Below are positions 25,257-35,258 of a stretch of 64,000 nt of DNA, piece by piece. This stretch comes from Akkermansiaceae bacterium (GTDB lineage Bacteria; Verrucomicrobiota; Verrucomicrobiia; Verrucomicrobiales; Akkermansiaceae): contig CP059069.1 in NCBI GenBank assembly GCA_017798145.1, positions 1,225,226 through 1,289,225 on the forward strand, in the 5' to 3' direction. The notes beneath the pieces are model-generated. The model was not told where the DNA came from. It was given only the letters and a program-made list of their open reading frames with translations, and searched no databases. The position numbers were made by a program, and so were the translations under genes. Position 1 is the first letter of the stretch. Every line of letters starts with the position of its first letter.

Positions 25257-28200
25257 TCACTCCCCGATCCTGAATTTCATCTCGTCGCTGTTCGCACGCA
25301 GCTCCGGCGCATACATCGCCTCGGCACGGGTCGGCAGGGCGCTGAATTTCCCGGGGATCTCGGCGCGGAGGCGGTAGCTGAGGTTGTGGCGACCGCGGGG
25401 CAGGTTCTGCACAAACAGGGAAACCTTCTCGTCCCGCAGTTCCATGTAGGCGCCGAGGCCGTTCGGGTTGTAACCGCTTTGCACGTCAACCGCTTCCATT
25501 CCCGCGGCCTTCCAATCCTCGAAGAGCAGGTATTCGTAGTCGTTCTTGCTGTCGATGCCGAGCTCGACCTCGATGAGGTCGCCGCTCTTGATCTCGTCAC
25601 CGGATTTCAACTCCACGCGCTTCATCCTCGAGCGTTTCTGGTCGATGGCCTGGCCTTGTGAATCGACGGCGTCGATCACCTTGTTGTCGGGGACGAGCTT
25701 GTAGTAAGTCCTTTCCACCTTCACTTCGAGGCCGGCTTTCGTGATGAAATCCTCCAACGTGAAATACTCGACGTATGCGTTCGAGTAGAGCGGGCCTTTG
25801 CCTTTCTTGCGCAGTTCAACGGTATGCTTGCCGGTGCCGAGGATGTCGCCTGCGACGATCACCGTGCTATCGAAGGTGAAGAGGTTCTCCTTGGTGATCT
25901 CAACGGTCTTCAGAACCTTCCCATCCAACAGAACTTCGACGGTGAGTTTCGGATCGCCCTCACCGCTGGCTTTGAGGTAATCGCCGATGGCTTCCAGGCA
26001 GTAGGCGGTGTCGCGCGTCGAGTTCCAGTAGGTCGCGTGGCTACGGTTGTTGATGAGATATTTCACAAGGCCGCGTGCATCCGGGCTCTCCGGCTCGGCG
26101 GCGGCGAGCAGTTTCAGGAACCAGGCCTGCGCCTCGAATTCGCTGCCATACCAATACCACCAGTAACCGCCATTCCCCAGGTCGAGGTAAGCCGTCTGGT
26201 TCTCCTCGTCGCGCTTGAGGAACTGGCGGATGTTGCGGATCACATCGTCGCGTTTCTCGATATCCTTGGTGCGATGGAGTTCCAGCCCGAGCAATGCCTT
26301 CGCATAGACCGGCAGGTCGTTCTTGTCCCGGAAAAGGAAGCCCTCCATCTGCTTGTTGTCCTTGCCGCCCTCGCCGAGCACGCGACGGACGAGCGCATCC
26401 ATGGAATCGGCTTTCTGCTTGGTGTTCTTGTCGCGCTTCTTCCAATTGGCGATCTTGTCCGCTTCGGTTTCCTCATGCTTCGCGAGCCATGCAAGGCCGC
26501 GCTCGATCATGTCGGCCGGGATCTTCGCTCCGCTGTCGCGGGCGAGGATCAGGCCGTGCAACACAACCGCTGTTGTATGTGGATAGGATTGGCTCTCGAA
26601 GGCGGAGAACCAACCCCAACCGCCGTCGGGGTTCTGCTGGTCGCGCAGTTTCGCGATCCCCGCCCGCTCCATCTTCGCAACCTCCGCCTCATCCCAAACC
26701 GGATTCCAGTTCGGGTTCTTCGGCTGCCAATCCTTCGCGCGCTCCTTGGGATCACCGATCTTCTGCGGGTTGAGCTGCGAACGCTTGTCCTTGATCGCCG
26801 CGAGCTCGTGGCCGAGATCCTTGAGGATATGGTGAACCACCGTGGTCGGAACGAAGCGGTTCAACGTCTGCTCGGTGCAGCCATACGGATAACTCGCAAG
26901 GTAAGGCAGCGCATCGACCATCGCGCTGGCCACGCTCGGCGAGTAGTTGAGCGTCAGCTTCGTTTCGGAAGGGCGTCTCTCCTGTGGCAGGGTGAATTCG
27001 ATCACCGCCTTGTCTCCCTCCGGCGCGATCGCACGGCTGTAGGATTCCGTCTTCACCATGCCGTGGACATAAACGGGGAATTTCATCTCCATCGCATCCG
27101 AGTCGTCGGAGGCGATGGCCTTCATGCGTATGGTCACCTCGCCTTCGGAAACGGCTTTCGCGATCCAGTCGATGCGGGTCTCGCCCTGAGACGGAATCAC
27201 CGCCCGGCGTTCCATGTCGCCGGTGCTTTCGAGGTTCTTGCCGTCGAGTTCCAGGCTCACGGTCACGTCCTTCGCCTCCTTGTGATAGTTGTGGACGACG
27301 GCACTCAGAGTCACCTCATCCTTCTCCACGAAGAAACGCGGTGCCTGCAGGCGGATGATGAGATCCTTGCTGGTCACGATCTCCGCCGATCCCTCGCCGA
27401 CCCGTGTCCCCTTGCCCATCGCCCAGGTCTTGATTTTCCAGGTCGTCAGGTTGTCCGGCATCTCCATCTCGATGGTCGCTTCGCCCTTTTCGTTGGTTTC
27501 CACGGAGCCGACCCATTTGAGCAGGTCGGCGAACTCGGAGCGCACCATTACCTGAGGAGCCGCTTGCCCGCCATTCGACCCGCCGCCAACCTGATGCGAC
27601 ATTCCCTCGGCTGAGTCCATCGCCATGGCGGCTTTCGCCATCGGCGCACCAGGCATCACTGTGTCCGTAGCAAAATTCGATTCGAACAACATTTCCTCAC
27701 GCATACCTCCGAATCCACCACCGTCGCCGGACCTCATTTTCCCCCTGCTCAGGAATCGCCTGTTCGCATGTATCCCGCCAAACATCCCAAGTTGCTGCAT
27801 GAAGGTGGTATTCGGCATCTGCATGTGGTTTCCAGAAAGGCTCTGGGAATCCTCCACACCAGGGCCGTAGTGGTGGCGCTTCCAATCCCAGAAAAACGGC
27901 ACGATCTCACCCACGTTCGACCCGCCGGAAATATACTCCAGGCTCTTGTCGTAAATGCTGATTGCCGCCGAGCCTTTGTAGGGTTTTCCCTCGGAGTCGG
28001 TGATCTTGATCGTCAGCGAGGTTTTCTCGCGCGGCTTGAGCCTGTCCTTTGCGGGGATCACCTCCACTCCGAGCTTACGCTTTTCGGGCGGCAGCACGAT
28101 CTCACGGGTCACCGTGTGCACCTCGCCGTTCGCGACGGTCACACCGTCGATGAAAAAGTTGGGCATGTCGCCGAGCGCAACGGGGATCTCGACCACCTGG

Positions 28201-31200
28201 GACTTGCCCTTGATGCGGATGATTCTCGTCTCCTCCTCCTTGCCTTGGTTGGCGCGGATGAACAGCCAGACGCGGGACTTCCGCTTGTTCACGTTCACCA
28301 GCAGTTTCACCGTATCACCGGGTCTGTATTCCTTCTTGTCCGGGATCAGTTCGAGGTCGTTGTAGCGGAAATCGCCCGCACCATCCGCGCCGCTCACCGA
28401 GAACACCGTCGCGCCCTCGCGTTTGCGGCCTTTCGTATCCGTGAACTCCACCGCGATCCGGTATTGTCCTGGCTCAGAGGCCTCGAAAACCCAGTTTCCG
28501 CCCTCAGGCTTCCAGCTCGCCACCTCTTTCTCTGTAATCTTACCTTCCTCATCGACGCTGGATCTGTAGAGGATCGCCTTCGCTTCGCCCTCGACGGTTT
28601 TCCCATCGAGCGTGCGCGCCGCGAAGCTACCTGTCACCTTGTCGCCTGCCCGGGCATAACCACGGTCCAGCCAGACGGTGACATCATAGGGCTCCCTCGC
28701 AGCGAGCACGGAGCCGTTCCCCACGATGGTCCGCCGTGAGGCATCCACCACCTCGGCGGTGATCGTGTATTTGTGATCCTGATCGCCGTGAACAAGCTTC
28801 GCGATCGAACTATCGATCTTCACATTCACCTTCCCGTCGGCGCCGATCGGATAAGCCTGCTCAAGCACAAGTTCCGGGGCACCCATGCGGCCGCGATCAC
28901 CCCACCATGGGGCGGGCGGGCGTATGCAGCCCCATACCCCCCAGCCCGGATACCACGGGTATTCGCCGTAACACCACCAATAGCCCGGTCCGTAGAGCCA
29001 GTCCCACGGCCCGTCGGGGAACCAGCGGTCGTTGTAGAAATTGCGCTCCACCTTGATCTTCACCGTCGCCTCTGTGACAGGGGCGCCGTGGTAGTAGTTT
29101 GCGGAAACGGTCGCCTCAAAAGACTCGCCGAGTGCGACGGGTTCCGAAGGAGCGTCCACCTTCACCTCGAACTCAGGCTTCTTGTATTCCTCAACACGGA
29201 AACTGAAACCCGTGTTCGGAACCTCCCCCCTGACTGTGACCATGTAATTTCCCAGCGCCGCCTCTTCCTTGAGATCGAAGTCGAAGGTGATCCCGCCATA
29301 TTCATCGGCGATGAGACCGTCCTTTTTGAAAACCTCCTCGTTCCTGGCATCACGCACCTCAATAGTTGCCGACTTCCCGGCGAATGCCGACTCCTCCCCG
29401 AGATCATACCGCGCCTCCCCGGCCCACAGTTTCACGTGAACCGCCTGCCCCGGGCGATACACCGGCCTGTCGGTGATGCCGATGGTTTTCTGCGCCACGT
29501 AACGGTATTCATTGCCGTTGTTGCCACGCCAGTTGAGGTTCCTGTCCGCGAGGTATGCCCGGCGCTCGCCCGCACGGGCGATGATATGCCAACGGTCATT
29601 GTCCCAGCCCTTTTCCTCCTTCAGCACCAGCTTGCCGTCCTCGTCGGTCTTTTTGGTGAAATGATGGGTGACGATGTTGAAGCGCCTTTTGCCATCGGGC
29701 TTCTGCAGGTAGTCCGCGTGGTAACCGAAGAACTCCAGCTCACCCGCCACCGGCGCACCCGCCGCCGCATCCACAAGGTAGATCACCTCCCTGCCCGCCT
29801 CGCTGCGTTTCAGGATCACCAGATCCCTCACCCACACCACGATCCATGCGGTGTTCCCGTCCTCAAGTTCCGACTTGAGGAGATAGGCGCCAGGCGCAAG
29901 TTTCCCAAGCCCAATGTTCGCCTCCGTGTTCTCATGGCCGGCCGCCGGCTTCAGTTCCTCCGTCCACGAGCGGATCTCATCGCCGAGATACCTATCCCTG
30001 TTCTTTTCCATCAGCACCCTTCCGAGCTGGGAAAAGGATGACTTCATGTGGTCGATCTGGACCGGATTCGATTTCAGATGCTCGATGATGTCTTGCATCA
30101 GCAGTTCCTCCTTCGCCTGCGTCAGCGAAAGCTTCACGGATTTCGCGTTGCGGAAAGTCAAAGGAACTTCCACAGGCTTGGAGGCGAAATAGGTCGGGGT
30201 CGCGCCGAACTGGCTCCAGTTGCCCCGGATCTGCTTGAGCAATTTCGCCCGGCTGTCGTTGTTGCCCGCGCCGTGAAGTCGTATGACCTCATCGAGGGTC
30301 TCTGCAGCGGTGGCATACTGCTTCCGGTTCAGGAAAACCTGCACCAGCAGATCCCCCGCCTGCCACTCCGAAGAACCTTTCCCGGCTCGCATCAGCTTAC
30401 GCAGCCCCGGGATGAATTGGTAGTCTTCGCGAAGCGTGAAACGCTTCACGCCGTTCGCCAGCTTCGCGATCGTCTCTTCCTCTTTCAGGGTCGATGCCTG
30501 GAGTATCCCATCGCGCTCCTTCACATCCGGCTGCGACCACCAGCCGTAGGAGGCCAGCGTGTTCACGCCGTAGTTCTGCTGGCAAAATTGCAGCCATTGC
30601 AACTCCTGCTGCGGCGCGGATTCAGGGGTGAGCCTGCCGATCTCCGCCATCAGCCAGCGCCAGCGCTCGCCGTCGGATTTCGACGCCTCCCATGATGCCG
30701 GCATATCGATGTAATCCGGTTCGCCGTCCTTAGCGACCGGAGCGCCTTCGCTGGTGATCACGTCGATTTGCTCCGTATAGTCCGGCACCGCCGTGAGATC
30801 CGTTTTCAGGGAAAGCCGCCACAGGTAGCCCCCCATGCGGTTCATGGTGAGCGCCTGGGACATGCTGATGAGCAACTGCGCCTCGGCATTGCCGCCTTTC
30901 TCCACCTGCTCCCATGCCTGCGCGTAACATTGCAGCGCCCGCAGCCTGTCCTGCTCCTGCACCTGCCTCCACTCGCCCCTACCGTCATTGCCGCGCTGGA
31001 ATGCGTTGTCCACGATCTGGCCGTAGTGCTGGACACCCATATACATCTGACCGGCCGCCTGCATGAAAACCGGATTGCCCTTCTTGGAATCCGTCAGCTC
31101 ATCCATAAGCTCATCAAAACCTTTGAGAGCCCCCAGCCGGTTCATCGAGTTCAGGGCTTTTTTCAGATCCTCACCGGATTCGCCGTCGTCCAACTCGCGC

Positions 31201-31337
31201 AACAGCTTCACCCGCAGCTCATAAGCTTCCTTCCAATTCCCTTCCTTCTCCAGCTGCTCCGCCTGTTTTCTCATTTCGGGTGCCTCCGCGGCGAAAATCG
31301 AGCCGCACATCAGTAGGGAAAGTATCAGGTTTTTCAT
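25257..31337 (-). CDS. Thioester-containing alpha-2-macroglobulin family protein
   Basis: The 2026-residue protein has a signal peptide (MKNLILSLLMCGSIFAAEA), an N-terminal TPR-like helical region (about residues 20-390), and then macroglobulin beta domains. A low-complexity Gly/Met-rich stretch (about 1180-1260) takes the place of the bait region, followed by the A2M domain (SEFADLLKWVGSVETNEKGE, MPDNLTTWKI). The thioester site is YPYGCTEQTLNRF, with Cys1487 and Gln1490, followed by an alpha/alpha-toroid and a C-terminal receptor-like beta domain. Such proteins trap proteases in the periplasm. There is no lipobox and no neighbouring pbpC. An aromatic-rich insertion lies at residues 769-816. 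Confidence 0.88.
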   Translation of the reverse strand: MKNLILSLLMCGSIFAAEAPEMRKQAEQLEKEGNWKEAYELRVKLLRELDDGESGEDLKKALNSMNRLGALKGFDELMDELTDSKKGNPVFMQAAGQMYMGVQHYGQIVDNAFQRGNDGRGEWRQVQEQDRLRALQCYAQAWEQVEKGGNAEAQLLISMSQALTMNRMGGYLWRLSLKTDLTAVPDYTEQIDVITSEGAPVAKDGEPDYIDMPASWEASKSDGERWRWLMAEIGRLTPESAPQQELQWLQFCQQNYGVNTLASYGWWSQPDVKERDGILQASTLKEEETIAKLANGVKRFTLREDYQFIPGLRKLMRAGKGSSEWQAGDLLVQVFLNRKQYATAAETLDEVIRLHGAGNNDSRAKLLKQIRGNWSQFGATPTYFASKPVEVPLTFRNAKSVKLSLTQAKEELLMQDIIEHLKSNPVQIDHMKSSFSQLGRVLMEKNRDRYLGDEIRSWTEELKPAAGHENTEANIGLGKLAPGAYLLKSELEDGNTAWIVVWVRDLVILKRSEAGREVIYLVDAAAGAPVAGELEFFGYHADYLQKPDGKRRFNIVTHHFTKKTDEDGKLVLKEEKGWDNDRWHIIARAGERRAYLADRNLNWRGNNGNEYRYVAQKTIGITDRPVYRPGQAVHVKLWAGEARYDLGEESAFAGKSATIEVRDARNEEVFKKDGLIADEYGGITFDFDLKEEAALGNYMVTVRGEVPNTGFSFRVEEYKKPEFEVKVDAPSEPVALGESFEATVSANYYHGAPVTEATVKIKVERNFYNDRWFPDGPWDWLYGPGYWWCYGEYPWYPGWGVWGCIRPPAPWWGDRGRMGAPELVLEQAYPIGADGKVNVKIDSSIAKLVHGDQDHKYTITAEVVDASRRTIVGNGSVLAAREPYDVTVWLDRGYARAGDKVTGSFAARTLDGKTVEGEAKAILYRSSVDEEGKITEKEVASWKPEGGNWVFEASEPGQYRIAVEFTDTKGRKREGATVFSVSGADGAGDFRYNDLELIPDKKEYRPGDTVKLLVNVNKRKSRVWLFIRANQGKEEETRIIRIKGKSQVVEIPVALGDMPNFFIDGVTVANGEVHTVTREIVLPPEKRKLGVEVIPAKDRLKPREKTSLTIKITDSEGKPYKGSAAISIYDKSLEYISGGSNVGEIVPFFWDWKRHHYGPGVEDSQSLSGNHMQMPNTTFMQQLGMFGGIHANRRFLSRGKMRSGDGGGFGGMREEMLFESNFATDTVMPGAPMAKAAMAMDSAEGMSHQVGGGSNGGQAAPQVMVRSEFADLLKWVGSVETNEKGEATIEMEMPDNLTTWKIKTWAMGKGTRVGEGSAEIVTSKDLIIRLQAPRFFVEKDEVTLSAVVHNYHKEAKDVTVSLELDGKNLESTGDMERRAVIPSQGETRIDWIAKAVSEGEVTIRMKAIASDDSDAMEMKFPVYVHGMVKTESYSRAIAPEGDKAVIEFTLPQERRPSETKLTLNYSPSVASAMVDALPYLASYPYGCTEQTLNRFVPTTVVHHILKDLGHELAAIKDKRSQLNPQKIGDPKERAKDWQPKNPNWNPVWDEAEVAKMERAGIAKLRDQQNPDGGWGWFSAFESQSYPHTTAVVLHGLILARDSGAKIPADMIERGLAWLAKHEETEADKIANWKKRDKNTKQKADSMDALVRRVLGEGGKDNKQMEGFLFRDKNDLPVYAKALLGLELHRTKDIEKRDDVIRNIRQFLKRDEENQTAYLDLGNGGYWWYWYGSEFEAQAWFLKLLAAAEPESPDARGLVKYLINNRSHATYWNSTRDTAYCLEAIGDYLKASGEGDPKLTVEVLLDGKVLKTVEITKENLFTFDSTVIVAGDILGTGKHTVELRKKGKGPLYSNAYVEYFTLEDFITKAGLEVKVERTYYKLVPDNKVIDAVDSQGQAIDQKRSRMKRVELKSGDEIKSGDLIEVELGIDSKNDYEYLLFEDWKAAGMEAVDVQSGYNPNGLGAYMELRDEKVSLFVQNLPRGRHNLSYRLRAEIPGKFSALPTRAEAMYAPELRANSDEMKFRIGE

Positions 31338-31395
31338 GTCTCTACCATAGGAGACACGGGGCGGGGGGAAAGCTTAGAAATTTCCGGAAAAAAAC

Positions 31396-31638
31396 TCATA
31401 CCTTGCCCTCAAGGAAGGGCAGCAGCTCGTCCACTCCGAAATCCGCCAGGATCTCCCCCTCCCAATCCAAAGTCGGCGCCTTCGACTGCCCGGAGAGTTC
31501 CACCATCTCCGCCATCGCCTCCCTGTTCCCGGAGACCATCACCTTGCGCACAGCAATCCCCTCTTTCCCCAGATACTCCTCCACCTCCGTACACCATGGG
31601 CATCCCGCCTTCAGATAAAGCACCCTGTCGTTTTCCAT
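31396..31638 (-). CDS. Glutaredoxin-like protein
   Basis: From the ATG at 31638 the product is 80 residues, the usual size for a small glutaredoxin. The redox motif CPWC follows VLYLKAG at residue 12, the middle has GIAVRKVMVSGNREAM, and the later cis-Pro region is KAPTLDWEGEILADFGVDEL. It would reduce disulfides or glutathionylated proteins in the cytoplasm. An upstream in-frame extension is not conserved-looking. It lies 58 bases upstream of the alpha-2-macroglobulin gene on the same strand, but a functional link is not obvious. Confidence 0.82.
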   Translation of the reverse strand: MENDRVLYLKAGCPWCTEVEEYLGKEGIAVRKVMVSGNREAMAEMVELSGQSKAPTLDWEGEILADFGVDELLPFLEGKV

Positions 31639-31794
31639 GTCCCCATGATCGTGCAGAAACACAGCGGAGCAAGCCCGCAACGCAGGAATGCAAACAGGGC
31701 TCCGACAGCCGCGAATCAGCTCCCCCTTGTCCGTATCCATCTTTCGGTTCAGCAACCCTTCTTGCTCCCATCACCACCAAAACCTAGGCGATCA

Positions 31795-31825
31795 TTGACA
31801 CCTCGACCACCAAACTGCTTATTCC
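31795..31825 (+). promoter_or_regulatory. Possible promoter of the gene at 31885
   Basis: A perfect -35 TTGACA (31795-31800) is followed after 19 bases by TATTCC. The spacing is long and the -10 weak, so this is tentative. Confidence 0.25.
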
Positions 31826-31884
31826 CACTGTGATAAATGTGATACTCACTCAGAAAAACCGGGTTCGCAATCAACACCGCCGCC

Positions 31885-32313
31885 ATGTCGCCTAGCTGGA
31901 AATTCCGTGATGTTCCGCAAGATCACCTCAGGGGAGGGCAGTTCCTGTCACGCCCATGGCCGGATGACCTGCCGGACAAGTGCGGCGTCTGCGGCACAGT
32001 ATTCCGACACGGTTTCAACCTCAGCATGGGGCCGGGGAAAATCGGGCGCATCCTGCGCAATACAGCCTACTACGGGTTCATCCCGTTTCTCTTGCTGGGC
32101 GGCTTTATCATTCCGGGACTGTTCCCGGAATTCACCAGGAACCTGCGTGGCAACCAGGGATGGTGGGTCGTCTTCGGAGGAATGTTCTTCCCGCCCATGC
32201 TGCTCGGCGCACTCTCCGTGGTGATGCCGCAATCCCGCCTCGTGCTGTGCAAGAAATGCGGATGGAGCCACGACTACAAATTACCAAAGCCGGCACCTCT
32301 GCCACCAAGCTGA
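31885..32313 (+). CDS. Small membrane protein with zinc-ribbon cysteines
   Basis: The 142-residue protein has a Cys pair in KCGVCGTVF (residues 33-40), two hydrophobic helices (about 63-80 and 92-112) and a second Cys pair in LCKKCGWSHDYK near residue 121. The two halves could form a zinc ribbon on the cytoplasmic face with the helices as a hairpin. I do not recognise the family. It lies alone between divergent and convergent neighbours. Confidence 0.55.
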   Translation: MSPSWKFRDVPQDHLRGGQFLSRPWPDDLPDKCGVCGTVFRHGFNLSMGPGKIGRILRNTAYYGFIPFLLLGGFIIPGLFPEFTRNLRGNQGWWVVFGGMFFPPMLLGALSVVMPQSRLVLCKKCGWSHDYKLPKPAPLPPS

Positions 32314-32362
32314 ACCGAATCTCCGCAATCCTTTGCCGGGAAAACCGTGCCCCCGCCACCGC

Positions 32363-33889
32363 TCACTCATCCAGGAATTTCCCGGGATTGAGTATCCCGT
32401 GGGGATCGAGCGTGCGCTTCATGGAGCGGTGGACGGCGAAGGATACATCCCCGAGCGCCTGCCGTATCCAAGGCTTTTTGGCGAGGCCAACACCGTGCTC
32501 GCCGGTGATCGCCCCGCCTTTTCCCAGCACCCATGTGAAGAGGATGTCCAGGGCGGCATCCGCGCGGGCGCGGACTTCGGGATCATCATAATTCTCAACC
32601 ATGAGGTTCGTGTGGATGTTCCCGTCCCCCGCATGGCCAAAGCAGGCGATGGCGATGCCGGTCTCCTTCTGGAGCATCCGGGCAAACTCCACCAACTCCA
32701 CCAGTTTCCCCCTCGGCACGACGATGTCCTCATTGAGCTTGGTCAGGCCGGTATCGCGCAGGGAGTAGGAGAACTCGCGGCGGAGCTGCCAGATCGCCTC
32801 GCACTCCGCATCGTCCATCGCCACCCGGATGTCGCAAGCCCCGCATCCGACGAGCAGCCTGTAGAGTTCCTCGCCCTCGGAGCGGACAGCTGCGGGGCGG
32901 CCGTCGATCTCCACGATCAAGTGCCCCTCGCCAGGGGGGAAGGTTTCCGCGCCAAGACGTTTCCTCGCCGCCTCCAGCGTGAAGGAGTCCGTGATTTCCA
33001 AGGCGGAGGGGAGGTGCCCCGCCTGCAGGATGGCCTGCACAGCCTTGGCAGCGGCGGGAAAATCGGGGAAAACCGCCGCCAGCATGACCCGGGCGGGAGG
33101 CTTGGGGATGATGCGCAGGGTGGCCTCCGTGACAACCCCCAGCATCCCTTCCGATCCTACGAAAAGCCCGATGAGGTCGAAGCCGGTCTTGTTCTTGTGC
33201 AGGCGTCCGCCGCATTTCATCACCTTCCCGTTTGCCAGCACCACCTCAAGGCCGAGCACATAATTACGGGTTACGCCGTACTTCAGGCAGCGTGGCCCGC
33301 CGGCGTTGGTGGCGATATTTCCGCCGATAGAGCACTCCTTGAGCGATGCGGGATCCGGCGGGTAGTCCCAGCCAAGGGCGCGGACCGCCTCCTGCAACTC
33401 CCCGGTGATGACCCCCGGCTGCACGACGGCAACCCCATCCTTTGGGCTGATCGCGATGATCCTGTTCATCCGCGCTGTGGAGAGGACGATGCCACCGCGC
33501 ACCGGTACACAGCCGCCGACGTAGCCGATACCAGCGCCGCGTGTGGTAACCGGAATGCGGTGACGGTGGGCGAAGGCCAGCACCGTGGAAACATCCGCCG
33601 TGCTTTCCGCAAACACCACGACGTCCGGCATGTGACTTGCGAACCACTTGTCCCCCGAGTGGGCTCCCTTCACCTCATCGGTTGCGGAAACCTTTTCCTC
33701 CCCAAGCAGCGAGGTGAGGATGGCACGGAGATCAAGCCTTTCCGCTTCCGGCTGGGTCCCGTTCCCATCCCCATCCCCGGAGCCCTCCTCCGCGATCGTA
33801 TCGAGCTCATCCCACACATCGTCATTGCTCAGGACATTCAGGCGGGGCCTGACCTGGAAAACGCGGCCTTTCTTGGGAGGCAATCTCAT
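32363..33889 (-). CDS. glcD: FAD-linked oxidase, glycolate oxidase subunit GlcD-like
   Basis: The 508-residue flavoprotein has an N-terminal FAD-binding domain of the vanillyl-alcohol-oxidase type: MPDVVVFAESTADVSTVL, PVTTRGAGIGYVGGCVP, CSIGGNIATNAGGPRCLKYG and GSEGMLGVVTEATLRI. The C-terminal catalytic part has ACFGHAGDGNIHTNL and TGEHGVGLAKKPW. It would oxidise D-2-hydroxyacids such as glycolate or D-lactate. GlcE/GlcF partner genes are not in the window, so the enzyme may be a single-subunit D-lactate or glycolate dehydrogenase. The 50 residues at the start are not conserved and include a Gly/Asp-rich stretch. Confidence 0.87.
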   Translation of the reverse strand: MRLPPKKGRVFQVRPRLNVLSNDDVWDELDTIAEEGSGDGDGNGTQPEAERLDLRAILTSLLGEEKVSATDEVKGAHSGDKWFASHMPDVVVFAESTADVSTVLAFAHRHRIPVTTRGAGIGYVGGCVPVRGGIVLSTARMNRIIAISPKDGVAVVQPGVITGELQEAVRALGWDYPPDPASLKECSIGGNIATNAGGPRCLKYGVTRNYVLGLEVVLANGKVMKCGGRLHKNKTGFDLIGLFVGSEGMLGVVTEATLRIIPKPPARVMLAAVFPDFPAAAKAVQAILQAGHLPSALEITDSFTLEAARKRLGAETFPPGEGHLIVEIDGRPAAVRSEGEELYRLLVGCGACDIRVAMDDAECEAIWQLRREFSYSLRDTGLTKLNEDIVVPRGKLVELVEFARMLQKETGIAIACFGHAGDGNIHTNLMVENYDDPEVRARADAALDILFTWVLGKGGAITGEHGVGLAKKPWIRQALGDVSFAVHRSMKRTLDPHGILNPGKFLDE

Positions 33890-33938
33890 ACGGCGCCTAC
33901 AGCATTTCCGGAAGGCGGGCGGAGGTCAATCCCCACTA

Positions 33939-34514
33939 TCACTGATAATACGGCCTCAGCATCAGGTAACAGACGGGGCCGGTGAGGGCGACGTAGAGCC
34001 AGATGGGGAACACCCAGCGGGCGAGTTTCCTGTGCGCCTCGAAGCGGTTCGTCCACGCTGCGATGAAAGTCAGGAGAATCGCGGGGAGACTGACCGCAGC
34101 CAGTACGATGTGAGTGATCAGGATGAAAAAATACACGTATCTTATTGCTCCGATCCCGCCGAACTTGGTCTCCACGGTGGTGAAATGATAGGCCACGTAG
34201 CAGAGGAGGAAACCTACGGACAATGCCATGGCCGCCAACATGAGTTGCTTGTGCAGGCCAATCTTGCCCCGCTTCACCGCCACAATCGCCCCAATCAGGG
34301 CCAATGACACCAATGTGTTGATCACCGCGTGGACGGGCGGGAGGAACGACATCGTCCATCCGTCCGGCAGCGGGATCTTGTAGGGCGAGCGCATCATCAC
34401 CACCAGCACCAGAACCAGCGATGTCAAAACCCATGCCGCCCTCGTCAGCTTCGCCGAAAGCACCGCATCCGGCTTGCGCTTGAGCCATTCATTCCTTTCC
34501 CCGCCCGTTGCCAT
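33939..34514 (-). CDS. DUF420 (YozB/CtaM-like) membrane protein
   Basis: The 191-residue protein has four to five membrane helices with conserved His residues: FLPPVHAVINT, KIGLHKQLMLAAM, CYVAYHFTTVETKF, FFILITHIVLAA and AHRKLARWVFPIWLYVALTGP. This matches DUF420, a family encoded with haem-copper cytochrome oxidase genes and implicated in oxidase maturation. It lies nine bases after the SCO-like gene on the same strand. The three genes to 36127 look like one transcription unit for oxidase assembly, although the oxidase subunits are not in this window. Confidence 0.85.
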   Translation of the reverse strand: MATGGERNEWLKRKPDAVLSAKLTRAAWVLTSLVLVLVVMMRSPYKIPLPDGWTMSFLPPVHAVINTLVSLALIGAIVAVKRGKIGLHKQLMLAAMALSVGFLLCYVAYHFTTVETKFGGIGAIRYVYFFILITHIVLAAVSLPAILLTFIAAWTNRFEAHRKLARWVFPIWLYVALTGPVCYLMLRPYYQ

Positions 34515-34523
34515 ATCCTTGTG

Positions 34524-35258
34524 TCAGTTCGTCGTTTCCCCACCCTTGGCGAGCTCCGCACGGATGCGCGCGGCCATTTCGGCCTTGTCCCGCTCATACT
34601 GCCCGGGATCAAGCGCCCGGCCTTCCTCAGACCTCGCTGCGGCCAGCGACCATTTCCCGATCACATTGAAATCCCGATCCACCACCATCAGTCCGAGATC
34701 GTGCAGGAAGCGGCCGTTCGCCTCGATGTCCGCCGGATCGGTGCGCTCCCGCACGCCGAGGAACTTCAGGGTTTTCTCCATGTATTCATGCGTCGCCTTT
34801 TCCTCGCCGGCATTCAGGAACCACCAATCCTCGGTCTCCGCACCGAGAGCCTTCGCATACTCGCCAAGACGCTCCACGTTGTCCCGCTCCGGATCAACGC
34901 TGATGCAGACCATGTGGAAATCCGGATGTTCCCTGAACTCATCGTAGATGGCCCGCAGCTCCGCGCCGTTGCGCTCCGCGCAATGCGGGCAGATCGCGAA
35001 AAACTCGGCCACCACCCAGACCTTGCCGCGCAGGTCGGAAAGCCTCACGGATGCCCCCGCCTGGTTCGTCGCGACCAGATCCTTTTCGATCGGATACCAT
35101 TCCTTCTCGCGCTGCTGGCCGACGTTCTGGAATGATTCCGTCTTCTGGGAGTTCGCGCGGATGTTCGGGACGATCAGGAAATTCACCAGCGATAGGATGG
35201 CCGCGCAGACAAGCGCGACTCCGCAATAGAATAGGATGATTGTGTTTCTTTTTGTCAT
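34524..35258 (-). CDS. SCO1/SenC-like copper chaperone with CxxC motif
   Basis: The 244-residue protein has one N-terminal membrane helix (residues 7-31) and a periplasmic thioredoxin fold: VRLSDLRGKVWVVAEFFAICPHCAERN with Cys90 and Cys93, HMVCISVDPERD, and FLHDLGLMVVDRDFNVIGKW with His186. SCO proteins deliver copper to cytochrome oxidase subunit II using two Cys and a His. Here the spacing is CxxC, as in thioredoxins, whereas classical SCO has CxxxC. The start overlaps the upstream gene's stop by four bases (ATGA). Confidence 0.78.
   Translation of the reverse strand: MTKRNTIILFYCGVALVCAAILSLVNFLIVPNIRANSQKTESFQNVGQQREKEWYPIEKDLVATNQAGASVRLSDLRGKVWVVAEFFAICPHCAERNGAELRAIYDEFREHPDFHMVCISVDPERDNVERLGEYAKALGAETEDWWFLNAGEEKATHEYMEKTLKFLGVRERTDPADIEANGRFLHDLGLMVVDRDFNVIGKWSLAAARSEEGRALDPGQYERDKAEMAARIRAELAKGGETTN

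Noticed and set aside
25824-27614. A 596-codon frame antisense to the alpha-2-macroglobulin gene
   Set aside because: The minus-strand protein has the thioester and macroglobulin domains across this region. The plus frame lacks any domain.
32333-33985. A 550-codon frame antisense to glcD
   Set aside because: glcD shows the FAD and C-terminal signatures; the opposite frame is a composition artefact.
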